The position numbers and the translations under genes are program-made. Under the pieces are notes generated by a model. The model was not told where the DNA came from, did not search any database, and worked only from the letters and a program-made list of their open reading frames with translations. This document shows positions 51,285-59,773 of a stretch of 64,000 bases of DNA, piece after piece; the stretch's first letter is position 1; each line of letters starts with the position of its first letter. The DNA comes from Candidatus Avimonas merdigallinarum (GTDB lineage: Bacteria > Bacillota > Clostridia > Oscillospirales > Acutalibacteraceae): assembly GCA_904377855.1 (NCBI GenBank), contig CAJFGS010000003.1, positions 38,493-102,492 on the forward strand, in the 5' to 3' direction.

Positions 51285-51590
51285 GGCACAAAATAACCGC
51301 TCCGCAGGGTTATGGGGGATATGCAGCGGCGAAGGCAAAGGGCGGGGCCGGTAGGCGGCCTTGCGAGGCAGCGCAGGAAAGCGGCACGGCCGGCGAATTC
51401 GGCTTTGGGGCAGAAAAACAGTAAAGGAGAAAAACGCTTCCGCTTCACACGGGGCTGCGTTCAGCTTTGCCGCCGGGGCGGGGAGTCTACGGAAGGACGG
51501 GCCTGTGACGGACGCCCGGTAGCGAGGCGGCCTTTTCAAGAGCAAAGCCGGAGGCTGCTATTAGGCCAGCAGCCGGCTTTTCTATCTTTT
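51285..51590 (+). ncRNA. Possible untranslated transcript in the plsX-acpP gap
   Basis: The gap 50939-51917 (979 bases) has no convincing gene. On the plus strand a TATAGT (51279-51284) is followed by about 290 G+C-rich bases with several local stems (such as TAACC/GGGTTA near 51294-51314) and ends in a good terminator (51544-51590), which would be pointless without a transcript. An imperfect repeat of CCGGTAG and GGCGGCCTT occurs at both ends (about 51350 and 51515). I could not match it to RNase P RNA, tmRNA, 6S RNA or SRP RNA. No strong -35. Confidence 0.3.
51544..51590 (+). terminator. Terminator in the plsX-acpP gap
   Basis: AAAGCCGG (51544-51551) pairs with CCGGCTTT (51573-51580), with inner CTGCT/AGCAG pairing, then TCTATCTTTTCT. 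Confidence 0.75.
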
Positions 51591-51834
51591 CTATACTCTA
51601 TTGTCCTTGCCTTACACTCCCCCGCATAAAGGAGGCGGTCTCCTTTTCGTTTGCTGCTGTCCTTCAACTCCGCTCGGGCCAATTCGCCGCCCTCCTTCTT
51701 TTCCATTTTCCAACCGACTGGCGGATATTGTACCCTTGTCCAAGGCAGCGGTGGTTTCGTATTTTGGAAAGCAGCCCCTGATTGTTCACAAAGTTTTTAT
51801 AGTTTTGGAACGCTGAAGGAACTCGGCAGGCGTT

Positions 51835-51863
51835 TTGGTGGAACACGGCATATTGCATAATAT
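51835..51863 (+). promoter_or_regulatory. Promoter of the fatty-acid synthesis operon
   Basis: TTGGTG (51835-51840), 17-base spacer, TAATAT (51858-51863), 55 bases before acpP. No FapR or FabT palindrome is recognisable around it. Confidence 0.65.
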
Positions 51864-51917
51864 TTCCGACACAAGCGGCAAACGGCCGCTTAAAAAAATT
51901 TTTTGGAGGCACGTGTT

Positions 51918-52139
51918 ATGTACTTTGACGCTATCGCTAAAATCGTTTCGGAACGCACCGGCTGCGACATTTCCGCTGTAAAACCGGAAAGCAAATTCTC
52001 CGAACTCGGCATCGACTCCCTCGACACGGTGGAGCTTCTGATGAACCTGGAGGACGAGATCGGCATTGAGATCGAACTGGATCAGAAGGTCGAGACGGTC
52101 GACGATCTGGACAAATTCATCCAGAGCAAGCAGGGTTAA
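51918..52139 (+). CDS. acpP: Acyl carrier protein
   Basis: 73 residues, acidic, with the intact prosthetic-group site GIDSLDTVEL (Ser34) and typical helices. This is the working ACP of the window. GGAGG lies nine bases before the ATG at 51918. First gene of an 11-gene operon; fabK starts five bases after its stop. Confidence 0.97.
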   Translation: MYFDAIAKIVSERTGCDISAVKPESKFSELGIDSLDTVELLMNLEDEIGIEIELDQKVETVDDLDKFIQSKQG

Positions 52140-52144
52140 GAACG

Positions 52145-53089
52145 ATGATAAAGTCAGAGATTTGCGAGATGCTGGGTATCTGCTATCCGGTATTTCAGGG
52201 CGGTATGGCTTGGATCGCTGACGGTAAACTGGCCGCTGCCGTGTCCGATGGCGGCGGCCTTGGTATTATCGCGGCCGGAAACGCTCCCGGCGAATATGTC
52301 CGGGAGCAGGTGAAGATCGCCCGTTCCCTCACCTCCAAGCCGATTGGGGTGAACATCATGCTGCTGAGCCCCCACGCGGACGACGTCGCGCGGGTCGTAT
52401 CGGAAGAAAAGGTCGAGGTAGTGACCACCGGCGCCGGCAACCCCTCGAAATATATGAAGGCCTGGAAGGAAGCCGGCATTCAGGTGATCCCGGTCGTGGC
52501 TTCAGTCGCCATGGCCAAGCTGATGACCCGCCTGGGCGCCTCGGCCCTTATCGCCGAGGGAGGGGAAAGCGGCGGCCATGTCGGCGAGCTGACCACGATG
52601 GTGCTGGTCCCCCAGATCTGCGACGCAACCACCCTGCCGGTGATTGCCGCCGGCGGCATTGCCGACGGCAGAGGGGTCGCCGCGGCCTTTGTGTTGGGCG
52701 CCCGGGGGGTCCAGATGGGCACCCGTTTCCTGAGCGCCTATGAGTGCACCATCCACCCCGCCTACAAGGAAAAAATCCTGAAGGCCACGGACCTCTGCAC
52801 GATGGTGACCGGCAAACGGCTGGGGCATCCTGTCCGCAGCCTCCGCACCCCGTTCGCAAGGGAATATGCGAAAGCGGAATACGGCGGTATGCCCGACGAA
52901 GAACTGGAAGCCCTGGCGACGGGCGCTCTGCGGCTCGCCGTGCAGGAAGGCGACAACGAAAAGGGATGCTTCCTTTCCGGGCAAATCGCCGCCATGGTGA
53001 AAAAAGAACAGCCTGCCGCAGAAATTATTAAGGAAGTTATGGAGGAAGCGGAGCCTATCCTTCTGAGGGCGTCACAATGGGTAAAATAG
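52145..53089 (+). CDS. fabK: Enoyl-ACP reductase FabK
   Basis: 314 residues. FMN-dependent TIM-barrel enoyl-ACP reductase, the alternative to FabI and therefore not inhibited by triclosan in known relatives. Landmarks: VFQGGMAWIADG, VSDGGGLGIIAAG, EGGESGGHVGE and AAGGIADGRGVAAAF with GVQMGTRFL. The segment NEKGCFLSGQ near the end is typical of FabK. Overlaps fabD by 13 bases. Confidence 0.97.
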   Translation: MIKSEICEMLGICYPVFQGGMAWIADGKLAAAVSDGGGLGIIAAGNAPGEYVREQVKIARSLTSKPIGVNIMLLSPHADDVARVVSEEKVEVVTTGAGNPSKYMKAWKEAGIQVIPVVASVAMAKLMTRLGASALIAEGGESGGHVGELTTMVLVPQICDATTLPVIAAGGIADGRGVAAAFVLGARGVQMGTRFLSAYECTIHPAYKEKILKATDLCTMVTGKRLGHPVRSLRTPFAREYAKAEYGGMPDEELEALATGALRLAVQEGDNEKGCFLSGQIAAMVKKEQPAAEIIKEVMEEAEPILLRASQWVK

Positions 53090-53979
53090 CATTCATTTTT
53101 TCCGGGCAGGGGGATCAGTATCCCGGAATGGGCAGGGAAATCGCGGAGAAGTATCCCGCCGCCGCCTCTGTTTACCGGATGTGCGACAGCATCCGTCCCG
53201 GCACGTCTTCCCAGTGCTTTGAGGGCACGGAGGAGGAACTGAAGGAAACCAAAAACACGCAGCCCTGCCTTTTCGCCATGGAACTGGCGGCGGCGGCCGT
53301 GCTGATGGAAAAGGGCGTCCGTCCCGACGCCGTGGCCGGCTTTTCCCTGGGGGAGGTCACGGCGGCAACGGCTGCCGGGATCTTCGACCGGGAAACCGGT
53401 TTCCGCCTGGTGTGCCGGCGCGGCGAACTGATGCAGCGGGAGGCCGAAAAGTTTGACACGGCCATGGCGGCTGTTGTCAAGCTGACCCCGGAACAGGTGG
53501 AGGATGTTTGCAGCCGGTATCCCGGCGTATACCCTGTCAACTTCAACTGCCCCGGGCAGATCACGGTTTCCGGCTTATCCTCCCAGATGCCCGCTTTTTT
53601 TGAGGCGGTAAAAGCCGCGGGAGGCAGGGCGATCCCGCTCAAGGTAAAGGGCGCCTTCCATTCCCCCTTCATGAAAGAGGCGGCAAGCGCTTTTGCCGAA
53701 GAGCTGGCCGGGGCCGATATCCAGAACGGCACAGTCCCCCTTTATTCCAACAGGACGGCGGAGCCCTATACGCAGGACGTCGCAGGCCTGCTGTCGCAGC
53801 AGATTTGCAGCCCCGTGCAATGGGAAAAGCTTATCCGGGGCATGATTGCCGGCGGCATGGAGACTTTCATTGAAATCGGGCCCGGCAGGACCCTGACCAA
53901 TATGATGAAAAAAATCAATCCGGAGGTCAAAGCGTTGACCGTGACGGAGTTTCTGGCGGAGGTGGAAGCATCATGCTGA
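53077..53979 (+). CDS. fabD: Malonyl-CoA:ACP transacylase
   Basis: 300 residues. Loads malonyl units on ACP. Catalytic Ser90 (GFSLGE) and His195 (GAFHSPFM), with the Gln-Gly oxyanion region FSGQGDQYPGMG at the start. Overlaps fabK (13 bases) and fabG (7 bases). Confidence 0.97.
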   Translation: MGKIAFIFSGQGDQYPGMGREIAEKYPAAASVYRMCDSIRPGTSSQCFEGTEEELKETKNTQPCLFAMELAAAAVLMEKGVRPDAVAGFSLGEVTAATAAGIFDRETGFRLVCRRGELMQREAEKFDTAMAAVVKLTPEQVEDVCSRYPGVYPVNFNCPGQITVSGLSSQMPAFFEAVKAAGGRAIPLKVKGAFHSPFMKEAASAFAEELAGADIQNGTVPLYSNRTAEPYTQDVAGLLSQQICSPVQWEKLIRGMIAGGMETFIEIGPGRTLTNMMKKINPEVKALTVTEFLAEVEASC

Positions 53980-54701
53980 AGGGAAAAGTGGCGGTGGTAA
54001 CCGGCGCCTCCCGCGGAATAGGGGAAGCGATTGCGTATAAGCTGGCGTCCCTCGGCGCCAATATAGCGGTGATTTACGCGGGCAACGAGCAGGCGGCGGA
54101 AAAGGTCTGCGGCCGGTGCAAAGAAGAATACGGCGTGGACGCCAAGGCGTACCGGTGCGATGTGGCCAGCTTTGAAACCGTCAAGGAGACGGTGGCCCGG
54201 ATCAAAGCGGACTTCCAGACGGTGCACATATTGGTGAACAACGCGGGAATCACCCGCGACGGCCTTGCCGCGATGATGAAGGAGGAAGACTTCGACGCGG
54301 TCATGGACACCAATCTCAAGGGCGCTTTCAATATGATCCGCCACTGCACCGGCCTGTTCCTGCGCAACCGCGAGGGATGCATCATCAACATCACCTCCGT
54401 GGTGGGCCTGACCGGGAATGCGGGGCAAAGCAATTACGCCGCCTCCAAAGCGGGGCTCATCGGCCTGACAAAATCCATTGCAAAGGAACTCGCCCCCCGG
54501 GGGATCCGCTGCAACGCCATCGCGCCCGGCTTTATCGCAACCGATATGACCGGGGAACAGGCGGATAACCCGCTGCTGAAATTGGTTCCTCTGGGCCGCA
54601 TGGGCGAAGCCGCCGACGTGGCGGACGCCGCGGCTTATCTGGCGACAGCCAACTATGTGACCGGCGAAGTGCTCCGCGTGGACGGCGGCATCGCCATGTA
54701 A
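53973..54701 (+). CDS. fabG: 3-oxoacyl-ACP reductase
   Basis: 242 residues. NADPH-binding TGASRGIG (10-17), NNAG (89-92), and catalytic Ser142, Tyr155, Lys159 (YAASK). Reduces beta-ketoacyl-ACP. A second SDR gene at 19.2 kb is similar but lies outside the operon. Confidence 0.97.
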   Translation: MLKGKVAVVTGASRGIGEAIAYKLASLGANIAVIYAGNEQAAEKVCGRCKEEYGVDAKAYRCDVASFETVKETVARIKADFQTVHILVNNAGITRDGLAAMMKEEDFDAVMDTNLKGAFNMIRHCTGLFLRNREGCIINITSVVGLTGNAGQSNYAASKAGLIGLTKSIAKELAPRGIRCNAIAPGFIATDMTGEQADNPLLKLVPLGRMGEAADVADAAAYLATANYVTGEVLRVDGGIAM

Positions 54702-54713
54702 GGAGAATCCGTT

Positions 54714-55952
54714 ATGAATGAAAACAGAAGAGCCGTCGTTACCGGAATCGGCGCCGTCACCCCGCTGGGAAACACGGTGAAGGATACGTGGGACAGCCTG
54801 AAAGCCGGCAAAAACGGCATTGCGCCCATCAGCCTTTTTGATACCGAAAAACTCAAGGCAAAGCTCGGCGCCGAGGTAAAAGGGTTTGACCCGAAGGAAT
54901 ATATGGAGATAAACGACACCCTCCGCACCGACCGCTATGCGCAGTTCGCCGTGGCGGCGGCGCAGCAAGCCATGGACGAAAGCGGCATCAAAGGCGAAGT
55001 GGTGCCCGAGCGTTTTTCCGTCCTGTTCGGCACGGGCATCGGCGGCATCCGCACCTTTGAAACGGAGCACACCAAGCTGCTGGAGAAGGGCCCCCGCCGC
55101 GTTTCCCCCCTGTTTGTCCCCATGATGATTTCCAACATGGCGGCAGGCCTGATAGCAATCCGCTTCGACTGCCGCGGCTCCGCCATGCCGGCGGTTACGG
55201 CCTGCGCCTCCGGCTCCAACGCCATTGGCGAAGCGATGCGGATGATCCGCCACGGCTATGCCGACGCGGTCATCACCGGCGGCGCGGAGGCGGCGATCTG
55301 CCCCTCGGCGATTGCAGGCTTTGTGAATATGCAGGCCCTGTCCACTTCCGAAAACCCTGACGAAGCATCCCTGCCCTTTGACAAGCGCCGGGGCGGCTTT
55401 GTCATCGGCGAAGGCGCCGTCGCACTGGTTCTGGAGGAATACGAGCACGCCAAGGCCCGGGGCGCCAAAATCTACGGAGAGGTCTGCGGCTACGGTTCCA
55501 CCTGCGACGCTTACCACATCACCGCCCCCCATCCCGAGGCCAGAGGCGGCGCCCAGGCGATGGCCGACGCCATGCGGGAAGCCGGGTACACCGATGAGGA
55601 TACGGTATATATCAACGCGCACGGCACCGGCACGCCGATGAACGACGCGGTGGAGACGATTGCCATCAAAAAGGCCCTGGGCGAAGACGCTGCAAAGAAG
55701 GCGTATGTCAGCTCTACCAAATCCATGACCGGGCACATGCTCGGCGCGGCAGGGGCCATCGAAGCGCTGGCCTGCCTGCTGGCTTTGAACGAAGGAATTG
55801 TTCCTCCCACCATCAACCTGAAGGAACAGGACGAAGCCTGCGACCTCAACTGCGTGCCGAATACGGCGGTAAAGGCCGACCTCACGCTGGCTTTGTCCAA
55901 TTCCCTGGGCTTCGGCGGCCATAACGCTTGTCTTGCTTTTAGGAAGGTGTAA
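54714..55952 (+). CDS. fabF: Beta-ketoacyl-ACP synthase II
   Basis: 412 residues. Condensing enzyme with the Cys-His-His triad: Cys164 (TACASGSNA), His303 (NAHGTGTP) and His341 (SMTGHMLGAAG). GGAG before the ATG. Only elongating condensing enzyme in this window; no fabH is present here. Its stop codon overlaps the accB start region. Confidence 0.97.
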   Translation: MNENRRAVVTGIGAVTPLGNTVKDTWDSLKAGKNGIAPISLFDTEKLKAKLGAEVKGFDPKEYMEINDTLRTDRYAQFAVAAAQQAMDESGIKGEVVPERFSVLFGTGIGGIRTFETEHTKLLEKGPRRVSPLFVPMMISNMAAGLIAIRFDCRGSAMPAVTACASGSNAIGEAMRMIRHGYADAVITGGAEAAICPSAIAGFVNMQALSTSENPDEASLPFDKRRGGFVIGEGAVALVLEEYEHAKARGAKIYGEVCGYGSTCDAYHITAPHPEARGGAQAMADAMREAGYTDEDTVYINAHGTGTPMNDAVETIAIKKALGEDAAKKAYVSSTKSMTGHMLGAAGAIEALACLLALNEGIVPPTINLKEQDEACDLNCVPNTAVKADLTLALSNSLGFGGHNACLAFRKV

Positions 55953-56383
55953 TGATGAACGAGTCGGATATCCGCAAATATGCGGGGCTGATGCAGGAAC
56001 TTGGACTTACCGGCCTGGAAATCACCGAGGACAATAAGGTGGTGCGGCTTGAGCGCACCGCCCCCGCGGTGGTAAAAGAGACGGCGGCGGTGAGCGCCGT
56101 GATCCCGGCTGCGCCGGCCGCGCCGGCCGCACGGGAAAACACGGGCGAAATTAGCGTAAAATCCCCCATCGTCGGCGTGTTTTACGCCGCGCCCGCCGAA
56201 AATGCCGCGCCCTATGTCGCCATCGGCGACCGGGTGAAAAAGGGCCAGATCCTCTGCATTGTGGAAGCCATGAAGCTCATGAACGAAGTAACCGCCGAAG
56301 AGGACGGCGTGATCACGGAAATCTGCGTGACCAACGGCCAGGTGGTCGAATTCGGCACCGAATTATTCCGCATGAAGAGGTGA
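55952..56383 (+). CDS. accB: Biotin carboxyl carrier protein of acetyl-CoA carboxylase
   Basis: 143 residues: a short N-terminal part, an Ala/Pro hinge (about 45-62), and the biotinyl domain with the biotin-lysine Lys108 in EAMKLM. The 'thumb' segment is present. ATG at 55952 overlaps the fabF stop (TAATG); the second ATG at 55955 is also possible. Confidence 0.95.
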   Translation: MMNESDIRKYAGLMQELGLTGLEITEDNKVVRLERTAPAVVKETAAVSAVIPAAPAAPAARENTGEISVKSPIVGVFYAAPAENAAPYVAIGDRVKKGQILCIVEAMKLMNEVTAEEDGVITEICVTNGQVVEFGTELFRMKR

Positions 56384-56387
56384 GCGC

Positions 56388-56804
56388 ATGAACAGGGAAG
56401 AAATCATGAAGATACTGCCCCACCGGGAAAACATGCTCCTGCTGGACGAGGTGGATAGCCGGGACGGCGACGCCGTGGGCCATTACACCGTGCGCGGCGA
56501 CGAGTTTTTCCTGAAAGGCCATTTTCCGAACAACCCCATTGTCCCCGGCGTTATCCTCTGCGAGATACTGGCGCAGTCGGCGTGCATTTTGATGCAGGAC
56601 GCCATGAGCGACGGAAAGCTTCCCGTCTACACAGGGCTGAATAACGTGAAATTCCGTTCCCCGGTCAAGCCCGGCGATACGGTGGAGACCCGGTGCCGCA
56701 TCAAAAGGGCCAAGCATCCCTTCTATTTTGCAGAAGGCACGGTCACCGTTGACGGCCGGCTTTGCGTATCGGCTGAATTTTCCTTCGCAATAACGGGAGA
56801 GTAA
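56388..56804 (+). CDS. fabZ: 3-hydroxyacyl-ACP dehydratase FabZ
   Basis: 138 residues, single hotdog domain. Catalytic His45 (LKGHFPNNPIVPGV) and Glu59 (LCEILAQSA). Interrupts the acc genes, as in many Clostridia and lactic acid bacteria. Confidence 0.96.
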   Translation: MNREEIMKILPHRENMLLLDEVDSRDGDAVGHYTVRGDEFFLKGHFPNNPIVPGVILCEILAQSACILMQDAMSDGKLPVYTGLNNVKFRSPVKPGDTVETRCRIKRAKHPFYFAEGTVTVDGRLCVSAEFSFAITGE

Positions 56805-56807
56805 ATT

Positions 56808-58115
56808 ATGTTTTCAAAAATACTGGTTGCCAACCGCGGAGAAATCGCCGTGCGGATTATACGGGCCTGCAAGGAAATGGGGGTCGCCACCGTGGCCGTA
56901 TATTCCGAGGCGGACCGGAACGCCCTTCACGTGGCTTTGGCGGATCAGAGCTACTGCATCGGCGGCCCCGAAGCCTCGGAGAGCTATCTGAACGAAAACC
57001 AAATCATCAGCGCCGCCATTCTGGCGGGCGCCCAGGCGATCCACCCCGGCTACGGCTTCCTCTCGGAAAACGCGCATTTCGCCCGGCTTTGCAGAAAAAA
57101 CGGGCTGGTGTTTATCGGGCCGGAGCCGGAAAGCATGGAACGGCTCAGCGATAAGGCCGTACTGAAGGAGCTCATAAGCAACACCGGCCTTGCGGTCATC
57201 CCCGGCACAAAAGCGGTCGCATCGGCGGAGGAAGCCCGAAAAGCCGCCGACAGGATAGGCTATCCGGTGATGCTCAAGGCGTGCGCGGGCGGCGGCGGGC
57301 GCGGCATCCGGCTGATACGATCCCCCGAGGATTTGGAAGAAGCCTATCTGCAGGCGACCAGCGAGGCGGCCAGCGCCTTCGGCGACGGCAGCGTATATCT
57401 CGAAAAATATATATTCCCGGCGCGGCACGTCGAATTGCAGATACTGGCCGACGAGCAGGGGAATGCCGTTTGCCTGGGCGACCGGGACTGTTCTTTGCAG
57501 CGGCGCAATCAAAAGCTGATTGAGGAGACCCCTTCCCCCGCCGTAACGGCTGAGCAAAGAAGCCGGATCATCCGGCTGGCGGTAGAGGCGGTCAAAGGAA
57601 TCGGGTATGTCGGCGCCGGGACGCTGGAATTCCTCCTGGATACGGAAGGGAATTTCTGGTTTATGGAAATGAACGTCCGCTTGCAGGTGGAGCACTGCGT
57701 GACCGAGATGCTGACCGGCATTGACCTGGTCAAGTGGCAGATCCGCATCGCGGCCGGTATTCCGCTGAACTTTGCGCAGGAGGACATCCCCATGCAGGGG
57801 GCGGCCATCGAATGCCGCATCAATGCGGGAAGCTGCGGCACCCTCAAGATGCTGCACGTGCCGGGAGGGCCTTCCGTCCGGTTCGATACCTGCCTTATCG
57901 AAGGGACCGCCGTGTCGCCCTATTACGATTCCCTGCTGGGCAAGCTCATCGTTTACGCCAAGACCCGGGAGGAATCGCTGCGGAAGATGCGCGCCGCCCT
58001 GTGCGAACTGGTGATCGAAGGGATCCCGACCAATATCCAGGAGCAGCTGCGGATTGTGGAAGACGAGCGGTTTACCTCCGGGAACTACGACTTAACGTTT
58101 ATGGGTAACAGGTGA
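56808..58115 (+). CDS. accC: Biotin carboxylase subunit of acetyl-CoA carboxylase
   Basis: 435 residues, slightly shorter than the usual 445-450. ATP-grasp fold with KILVANRGEIAVRIIRAC at the start, the Gly-rich loop KACAGGGGRGIR, and EMNVRLQVEH. The usual MNTRIQ is MNVRLQ here. Follows fabZ after three bases. Confidence 0.96.
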   Translation: MFSKILVANRGEIAVRIIRACKEMGVATVAVYSEADRNALHVALADQSYCIGGPEASESYLNENQIISAAILAGAQAIHPGYGFLSENAHFARLCRKNGLVFIGPEPESMERLSDKAVLKELISNTGLAVIPGTKAVASAEEARKAADRIGYPVMLKACAGGGGRGIRLIRSPEDLEEAYLQATSEAASAFGDGSVYLEKYIFPARHVELQILADEQGNAVCLGDRDCSLQRRNQKLIEETPSPAVTAEQRSRIIRLAVEAVKGIGYVGAGTLEFLLDTEGNFWFMEMNVRLQVEHCVTEMLTGIDLVKWQIRIAAGIPLNFAQEDIPMQGAAIECRINAGSCGTLKMLHVPGGPSVRFDTCLIEGTAVSPYYDSLLGKLIVYAKTREESLRKMRAALCELVIEGIPTNIQEQLRIVEDERFTSGNYDLTFMGNR

Positions 58116-58119
58116 CGTC

Positions 58120-58971
58120 ATGGCTTTAATCAATTTTTTAAAACCGAAGAACCAGCTGGAAGAAGGCGGGCGTACCGCCGCCCCCGTACAGAGGGACGAA
58201 GGCGAGCCGGAAAAGAACTGCCCCAACTGCCATAAGGATATCCCCCTAAGCCGGCTTTGGGCGAACAATCTCGTCTGCCCCTGCGGTCACCATTTCCGCA
58301 TGAAGGCCCGCCAGCGGATTAAGATGATCGCCGACAAGGACAGCTTCCACGAGCTGTATGCCAGCATAAAGTCGGGGAACCCTCTCGATTTCCCCGGATA
58401 TACGGACAAGGTGGAAACCGTGCGCACGGCCAGCGGCGAAGAGGAAGCGGTGATCTGCGGCACCGCCAAAATCGGCCGGCAGAGCTGCTGCCTGTTTGCC
58501 ATGGAGCCCTACTTTATGATGGGCAGTATGGGAAGCGCCGTAGGGGAAAAGATAACCGCCTTGTTTGAGTATGCCACCGAGCACCGCCTTCCGGTAATCG
58601 GCTTTACGGTTTCGGGGGGCGCCCGGATGCAGGAAGGGCTGCTGTCGCTCATGCAGATGGCGAAAACCAGCGCGGCGGTCAAGCGCCACAGCGACGCGGG
58701 CCTGCTATATCTTGCCGTTCTGACCGATCCCACCACCGGCGGCGTCACAGCCAGCTTCGCCATGGAGGCCGACATTATTTTGGCCGAGCCCGGCGCGACG
58801 GTAGGCTTTGCAGGCGCCCGGGTCATTGAGCAGACCACCCGGAAGGCTCTGCCCAAGGAATTCCAGAAGTCGGAATTCGTATTGGAACACGGATTCATCG
58901 ACAGCATTGTGGCCCGCAGCTATCAGAAGAAACTGCTGGCGGAGCTTCTGAAGCTGCACAACGGAGGATAA
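58120..58971 (+). CDS. accD: Acetyl-CoA carboxylase carboxyltransferase beta subunit
   Basis: 283 residues. N-terminal zinc ribbon with Cys34, Cys37, Cys53 and Cys55; the second pair is Cys-Pro-Cys, one residue shorter than the common CxxC. The crotonase-like domain has GFTVSGGARMQEGLLSL and TDPTTGGVTASFA. Works with accA to carboxylate acetyl-CoA. Confidence 0.95.
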   Translation: MALINFLKPKNQLEEGGRTAAPVQRDEGEPEKNCPNCHKDIPLSRLWANNLVCPCGHHFRMKARQRIKMIADKDSFHELYASIKSGNPLDFPGYTDKVETVRTASGEEEAVICGTAKIGRQSCCLFAMEPYFMMGSMGSAVGEKITALFEYATEHRLPVIGFTVSGGARMQEGLLSLMQMAKTSAAVKRHSDAGLLYLAVLTDPTTGGVTASFAMEADIILAEPGATVGFAGARVIEQTTRKALPKEFQKSEFVLEHGFIDSIVARSYQKKLLAELLKLHNGG

Positions 58972-58975
58972 AGCG

Positions 58976-59773
58976 ATGAGCCAAGCAGCGTATGAAAAAG
59001 TGAAGCTTGCCCGTGACGGCAGCCGGCCCACGGGGCTTGATTATATACGGCATATTTTCAAAGGGTTTATTGAACTCCACGGCGACCGCCGCTTTGCGGA
59101 CGATCCCGCCGTCGTCGGGGGGATCGCCCGGCTCAACGGCAGCCCGGTTACGGTGATTGCCATCGAAAAAGGCCACACGGCCAAAGAACGCAGCTATCGC
59201 AATTTCGGAGCCCCCCACCCCGAGGGATACCGGAAGGCGCTCCGCCTCATGAAGCAGGCTGAAAAATTCGGCCGGCCGGTCGTCTGCTTTATCGACACCT
59301 CCGGCGCTTACTGCGGGATCGGCGCCGAAGAGCGCGGGCAGGGCCAGGCGATTGCCGAAAACCTGATGGAAATGTCCACCCTTTGCGTCCCCATCATTTC
59401 CATCCTGATCGGTGAGGGCGGCAGCGGCGGCGCGCTTGCGCTGGCCGTGGCGGACCGCGTGTGGATGCTGCAAAACGCGGTTTATTCCGTCATCTCGCCG
59501 GAAGGCTGCGCCAGCATCCTCTGGAAGGACGCCGCCAAAGCCGAAGCGGCGGCGGCAAGCCTGAAGCTGACGGCGGAGGACGCCAAAAGCCTCGGCGTCG
59601 TCGAGCGCATCCTTTCGGAAAACGACATCGGCAAAAAGGAATTTTACGACCATATCCGCCTGCTTCTGGCAGAGGAACTGAGCGAACTGTCCAGGGATCC
59701 GGATTTAATCGGCAAGCGTTATGATCGCTTCCGCCATCTCGGTGCGGGTGCGGTAGTGAAGGAGCAGCTATGA
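58976..59773 (+). CDS. accA: Acetyl-CoA carboxylase carboxyltransferase alpha subunit
   Basis: 265 residues, of the short clostridial type. Crotonase fold with KAERSYRNFGAPHPEGYRKA-type landmarks (FGAPHPEGYRKA), CFIDTSGAYCG and IGEGGSGGALALA. Its stop overlaps the start of the acyl-CoA synthetase in ATGA. Confidence 0.95.
   Translation: MSQAAYEKVKLARDGSRPTGLDYIRHIFKGFIELHGDRRFADDPAVVGGIARLNGSPVTVIAIEKGHTAKERSYRNFGAPHPEGYRKALRLMKQAEKFGRPVVCFIDTSGAYCGIGAEERGQGQAIAENLMEMSTLCVPIISILIGEGGSGGALALAVADRVWMLQNAVYSVISPEGCASILWKDAAKAEAAAASLKLTAEDAKSLGVVERILSENDIGKKEFYDHIRLLLAEELSELSRDPDLIGKRYDRFRHLGAGAVVKEQL

Noticed and set aside
51246..51545. 99-residue minus-strand frame and 105-residue plus-strand frame (51312-51629) in the same gap
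   Set aside because: Neither has a ribosome-binding site; compositions are Arg/Pro-rich, and the strand bias fits non-coding sequence.
51285..51590. RNase P RNA, tmRNA, 6S RNA or SRP RNA in the plsX-acpP gap
   Set aside because: I looked for their conserved cores (such as GAGGAAAGUCC, the tmRNA tRNA-like end and the SRP GGAAG loop region) and did not find them.
53766..55922. 718-residue minus-strand frame opposite fabG and fabF
   Set aside because: Shadow of two conserved genes; no start signal.
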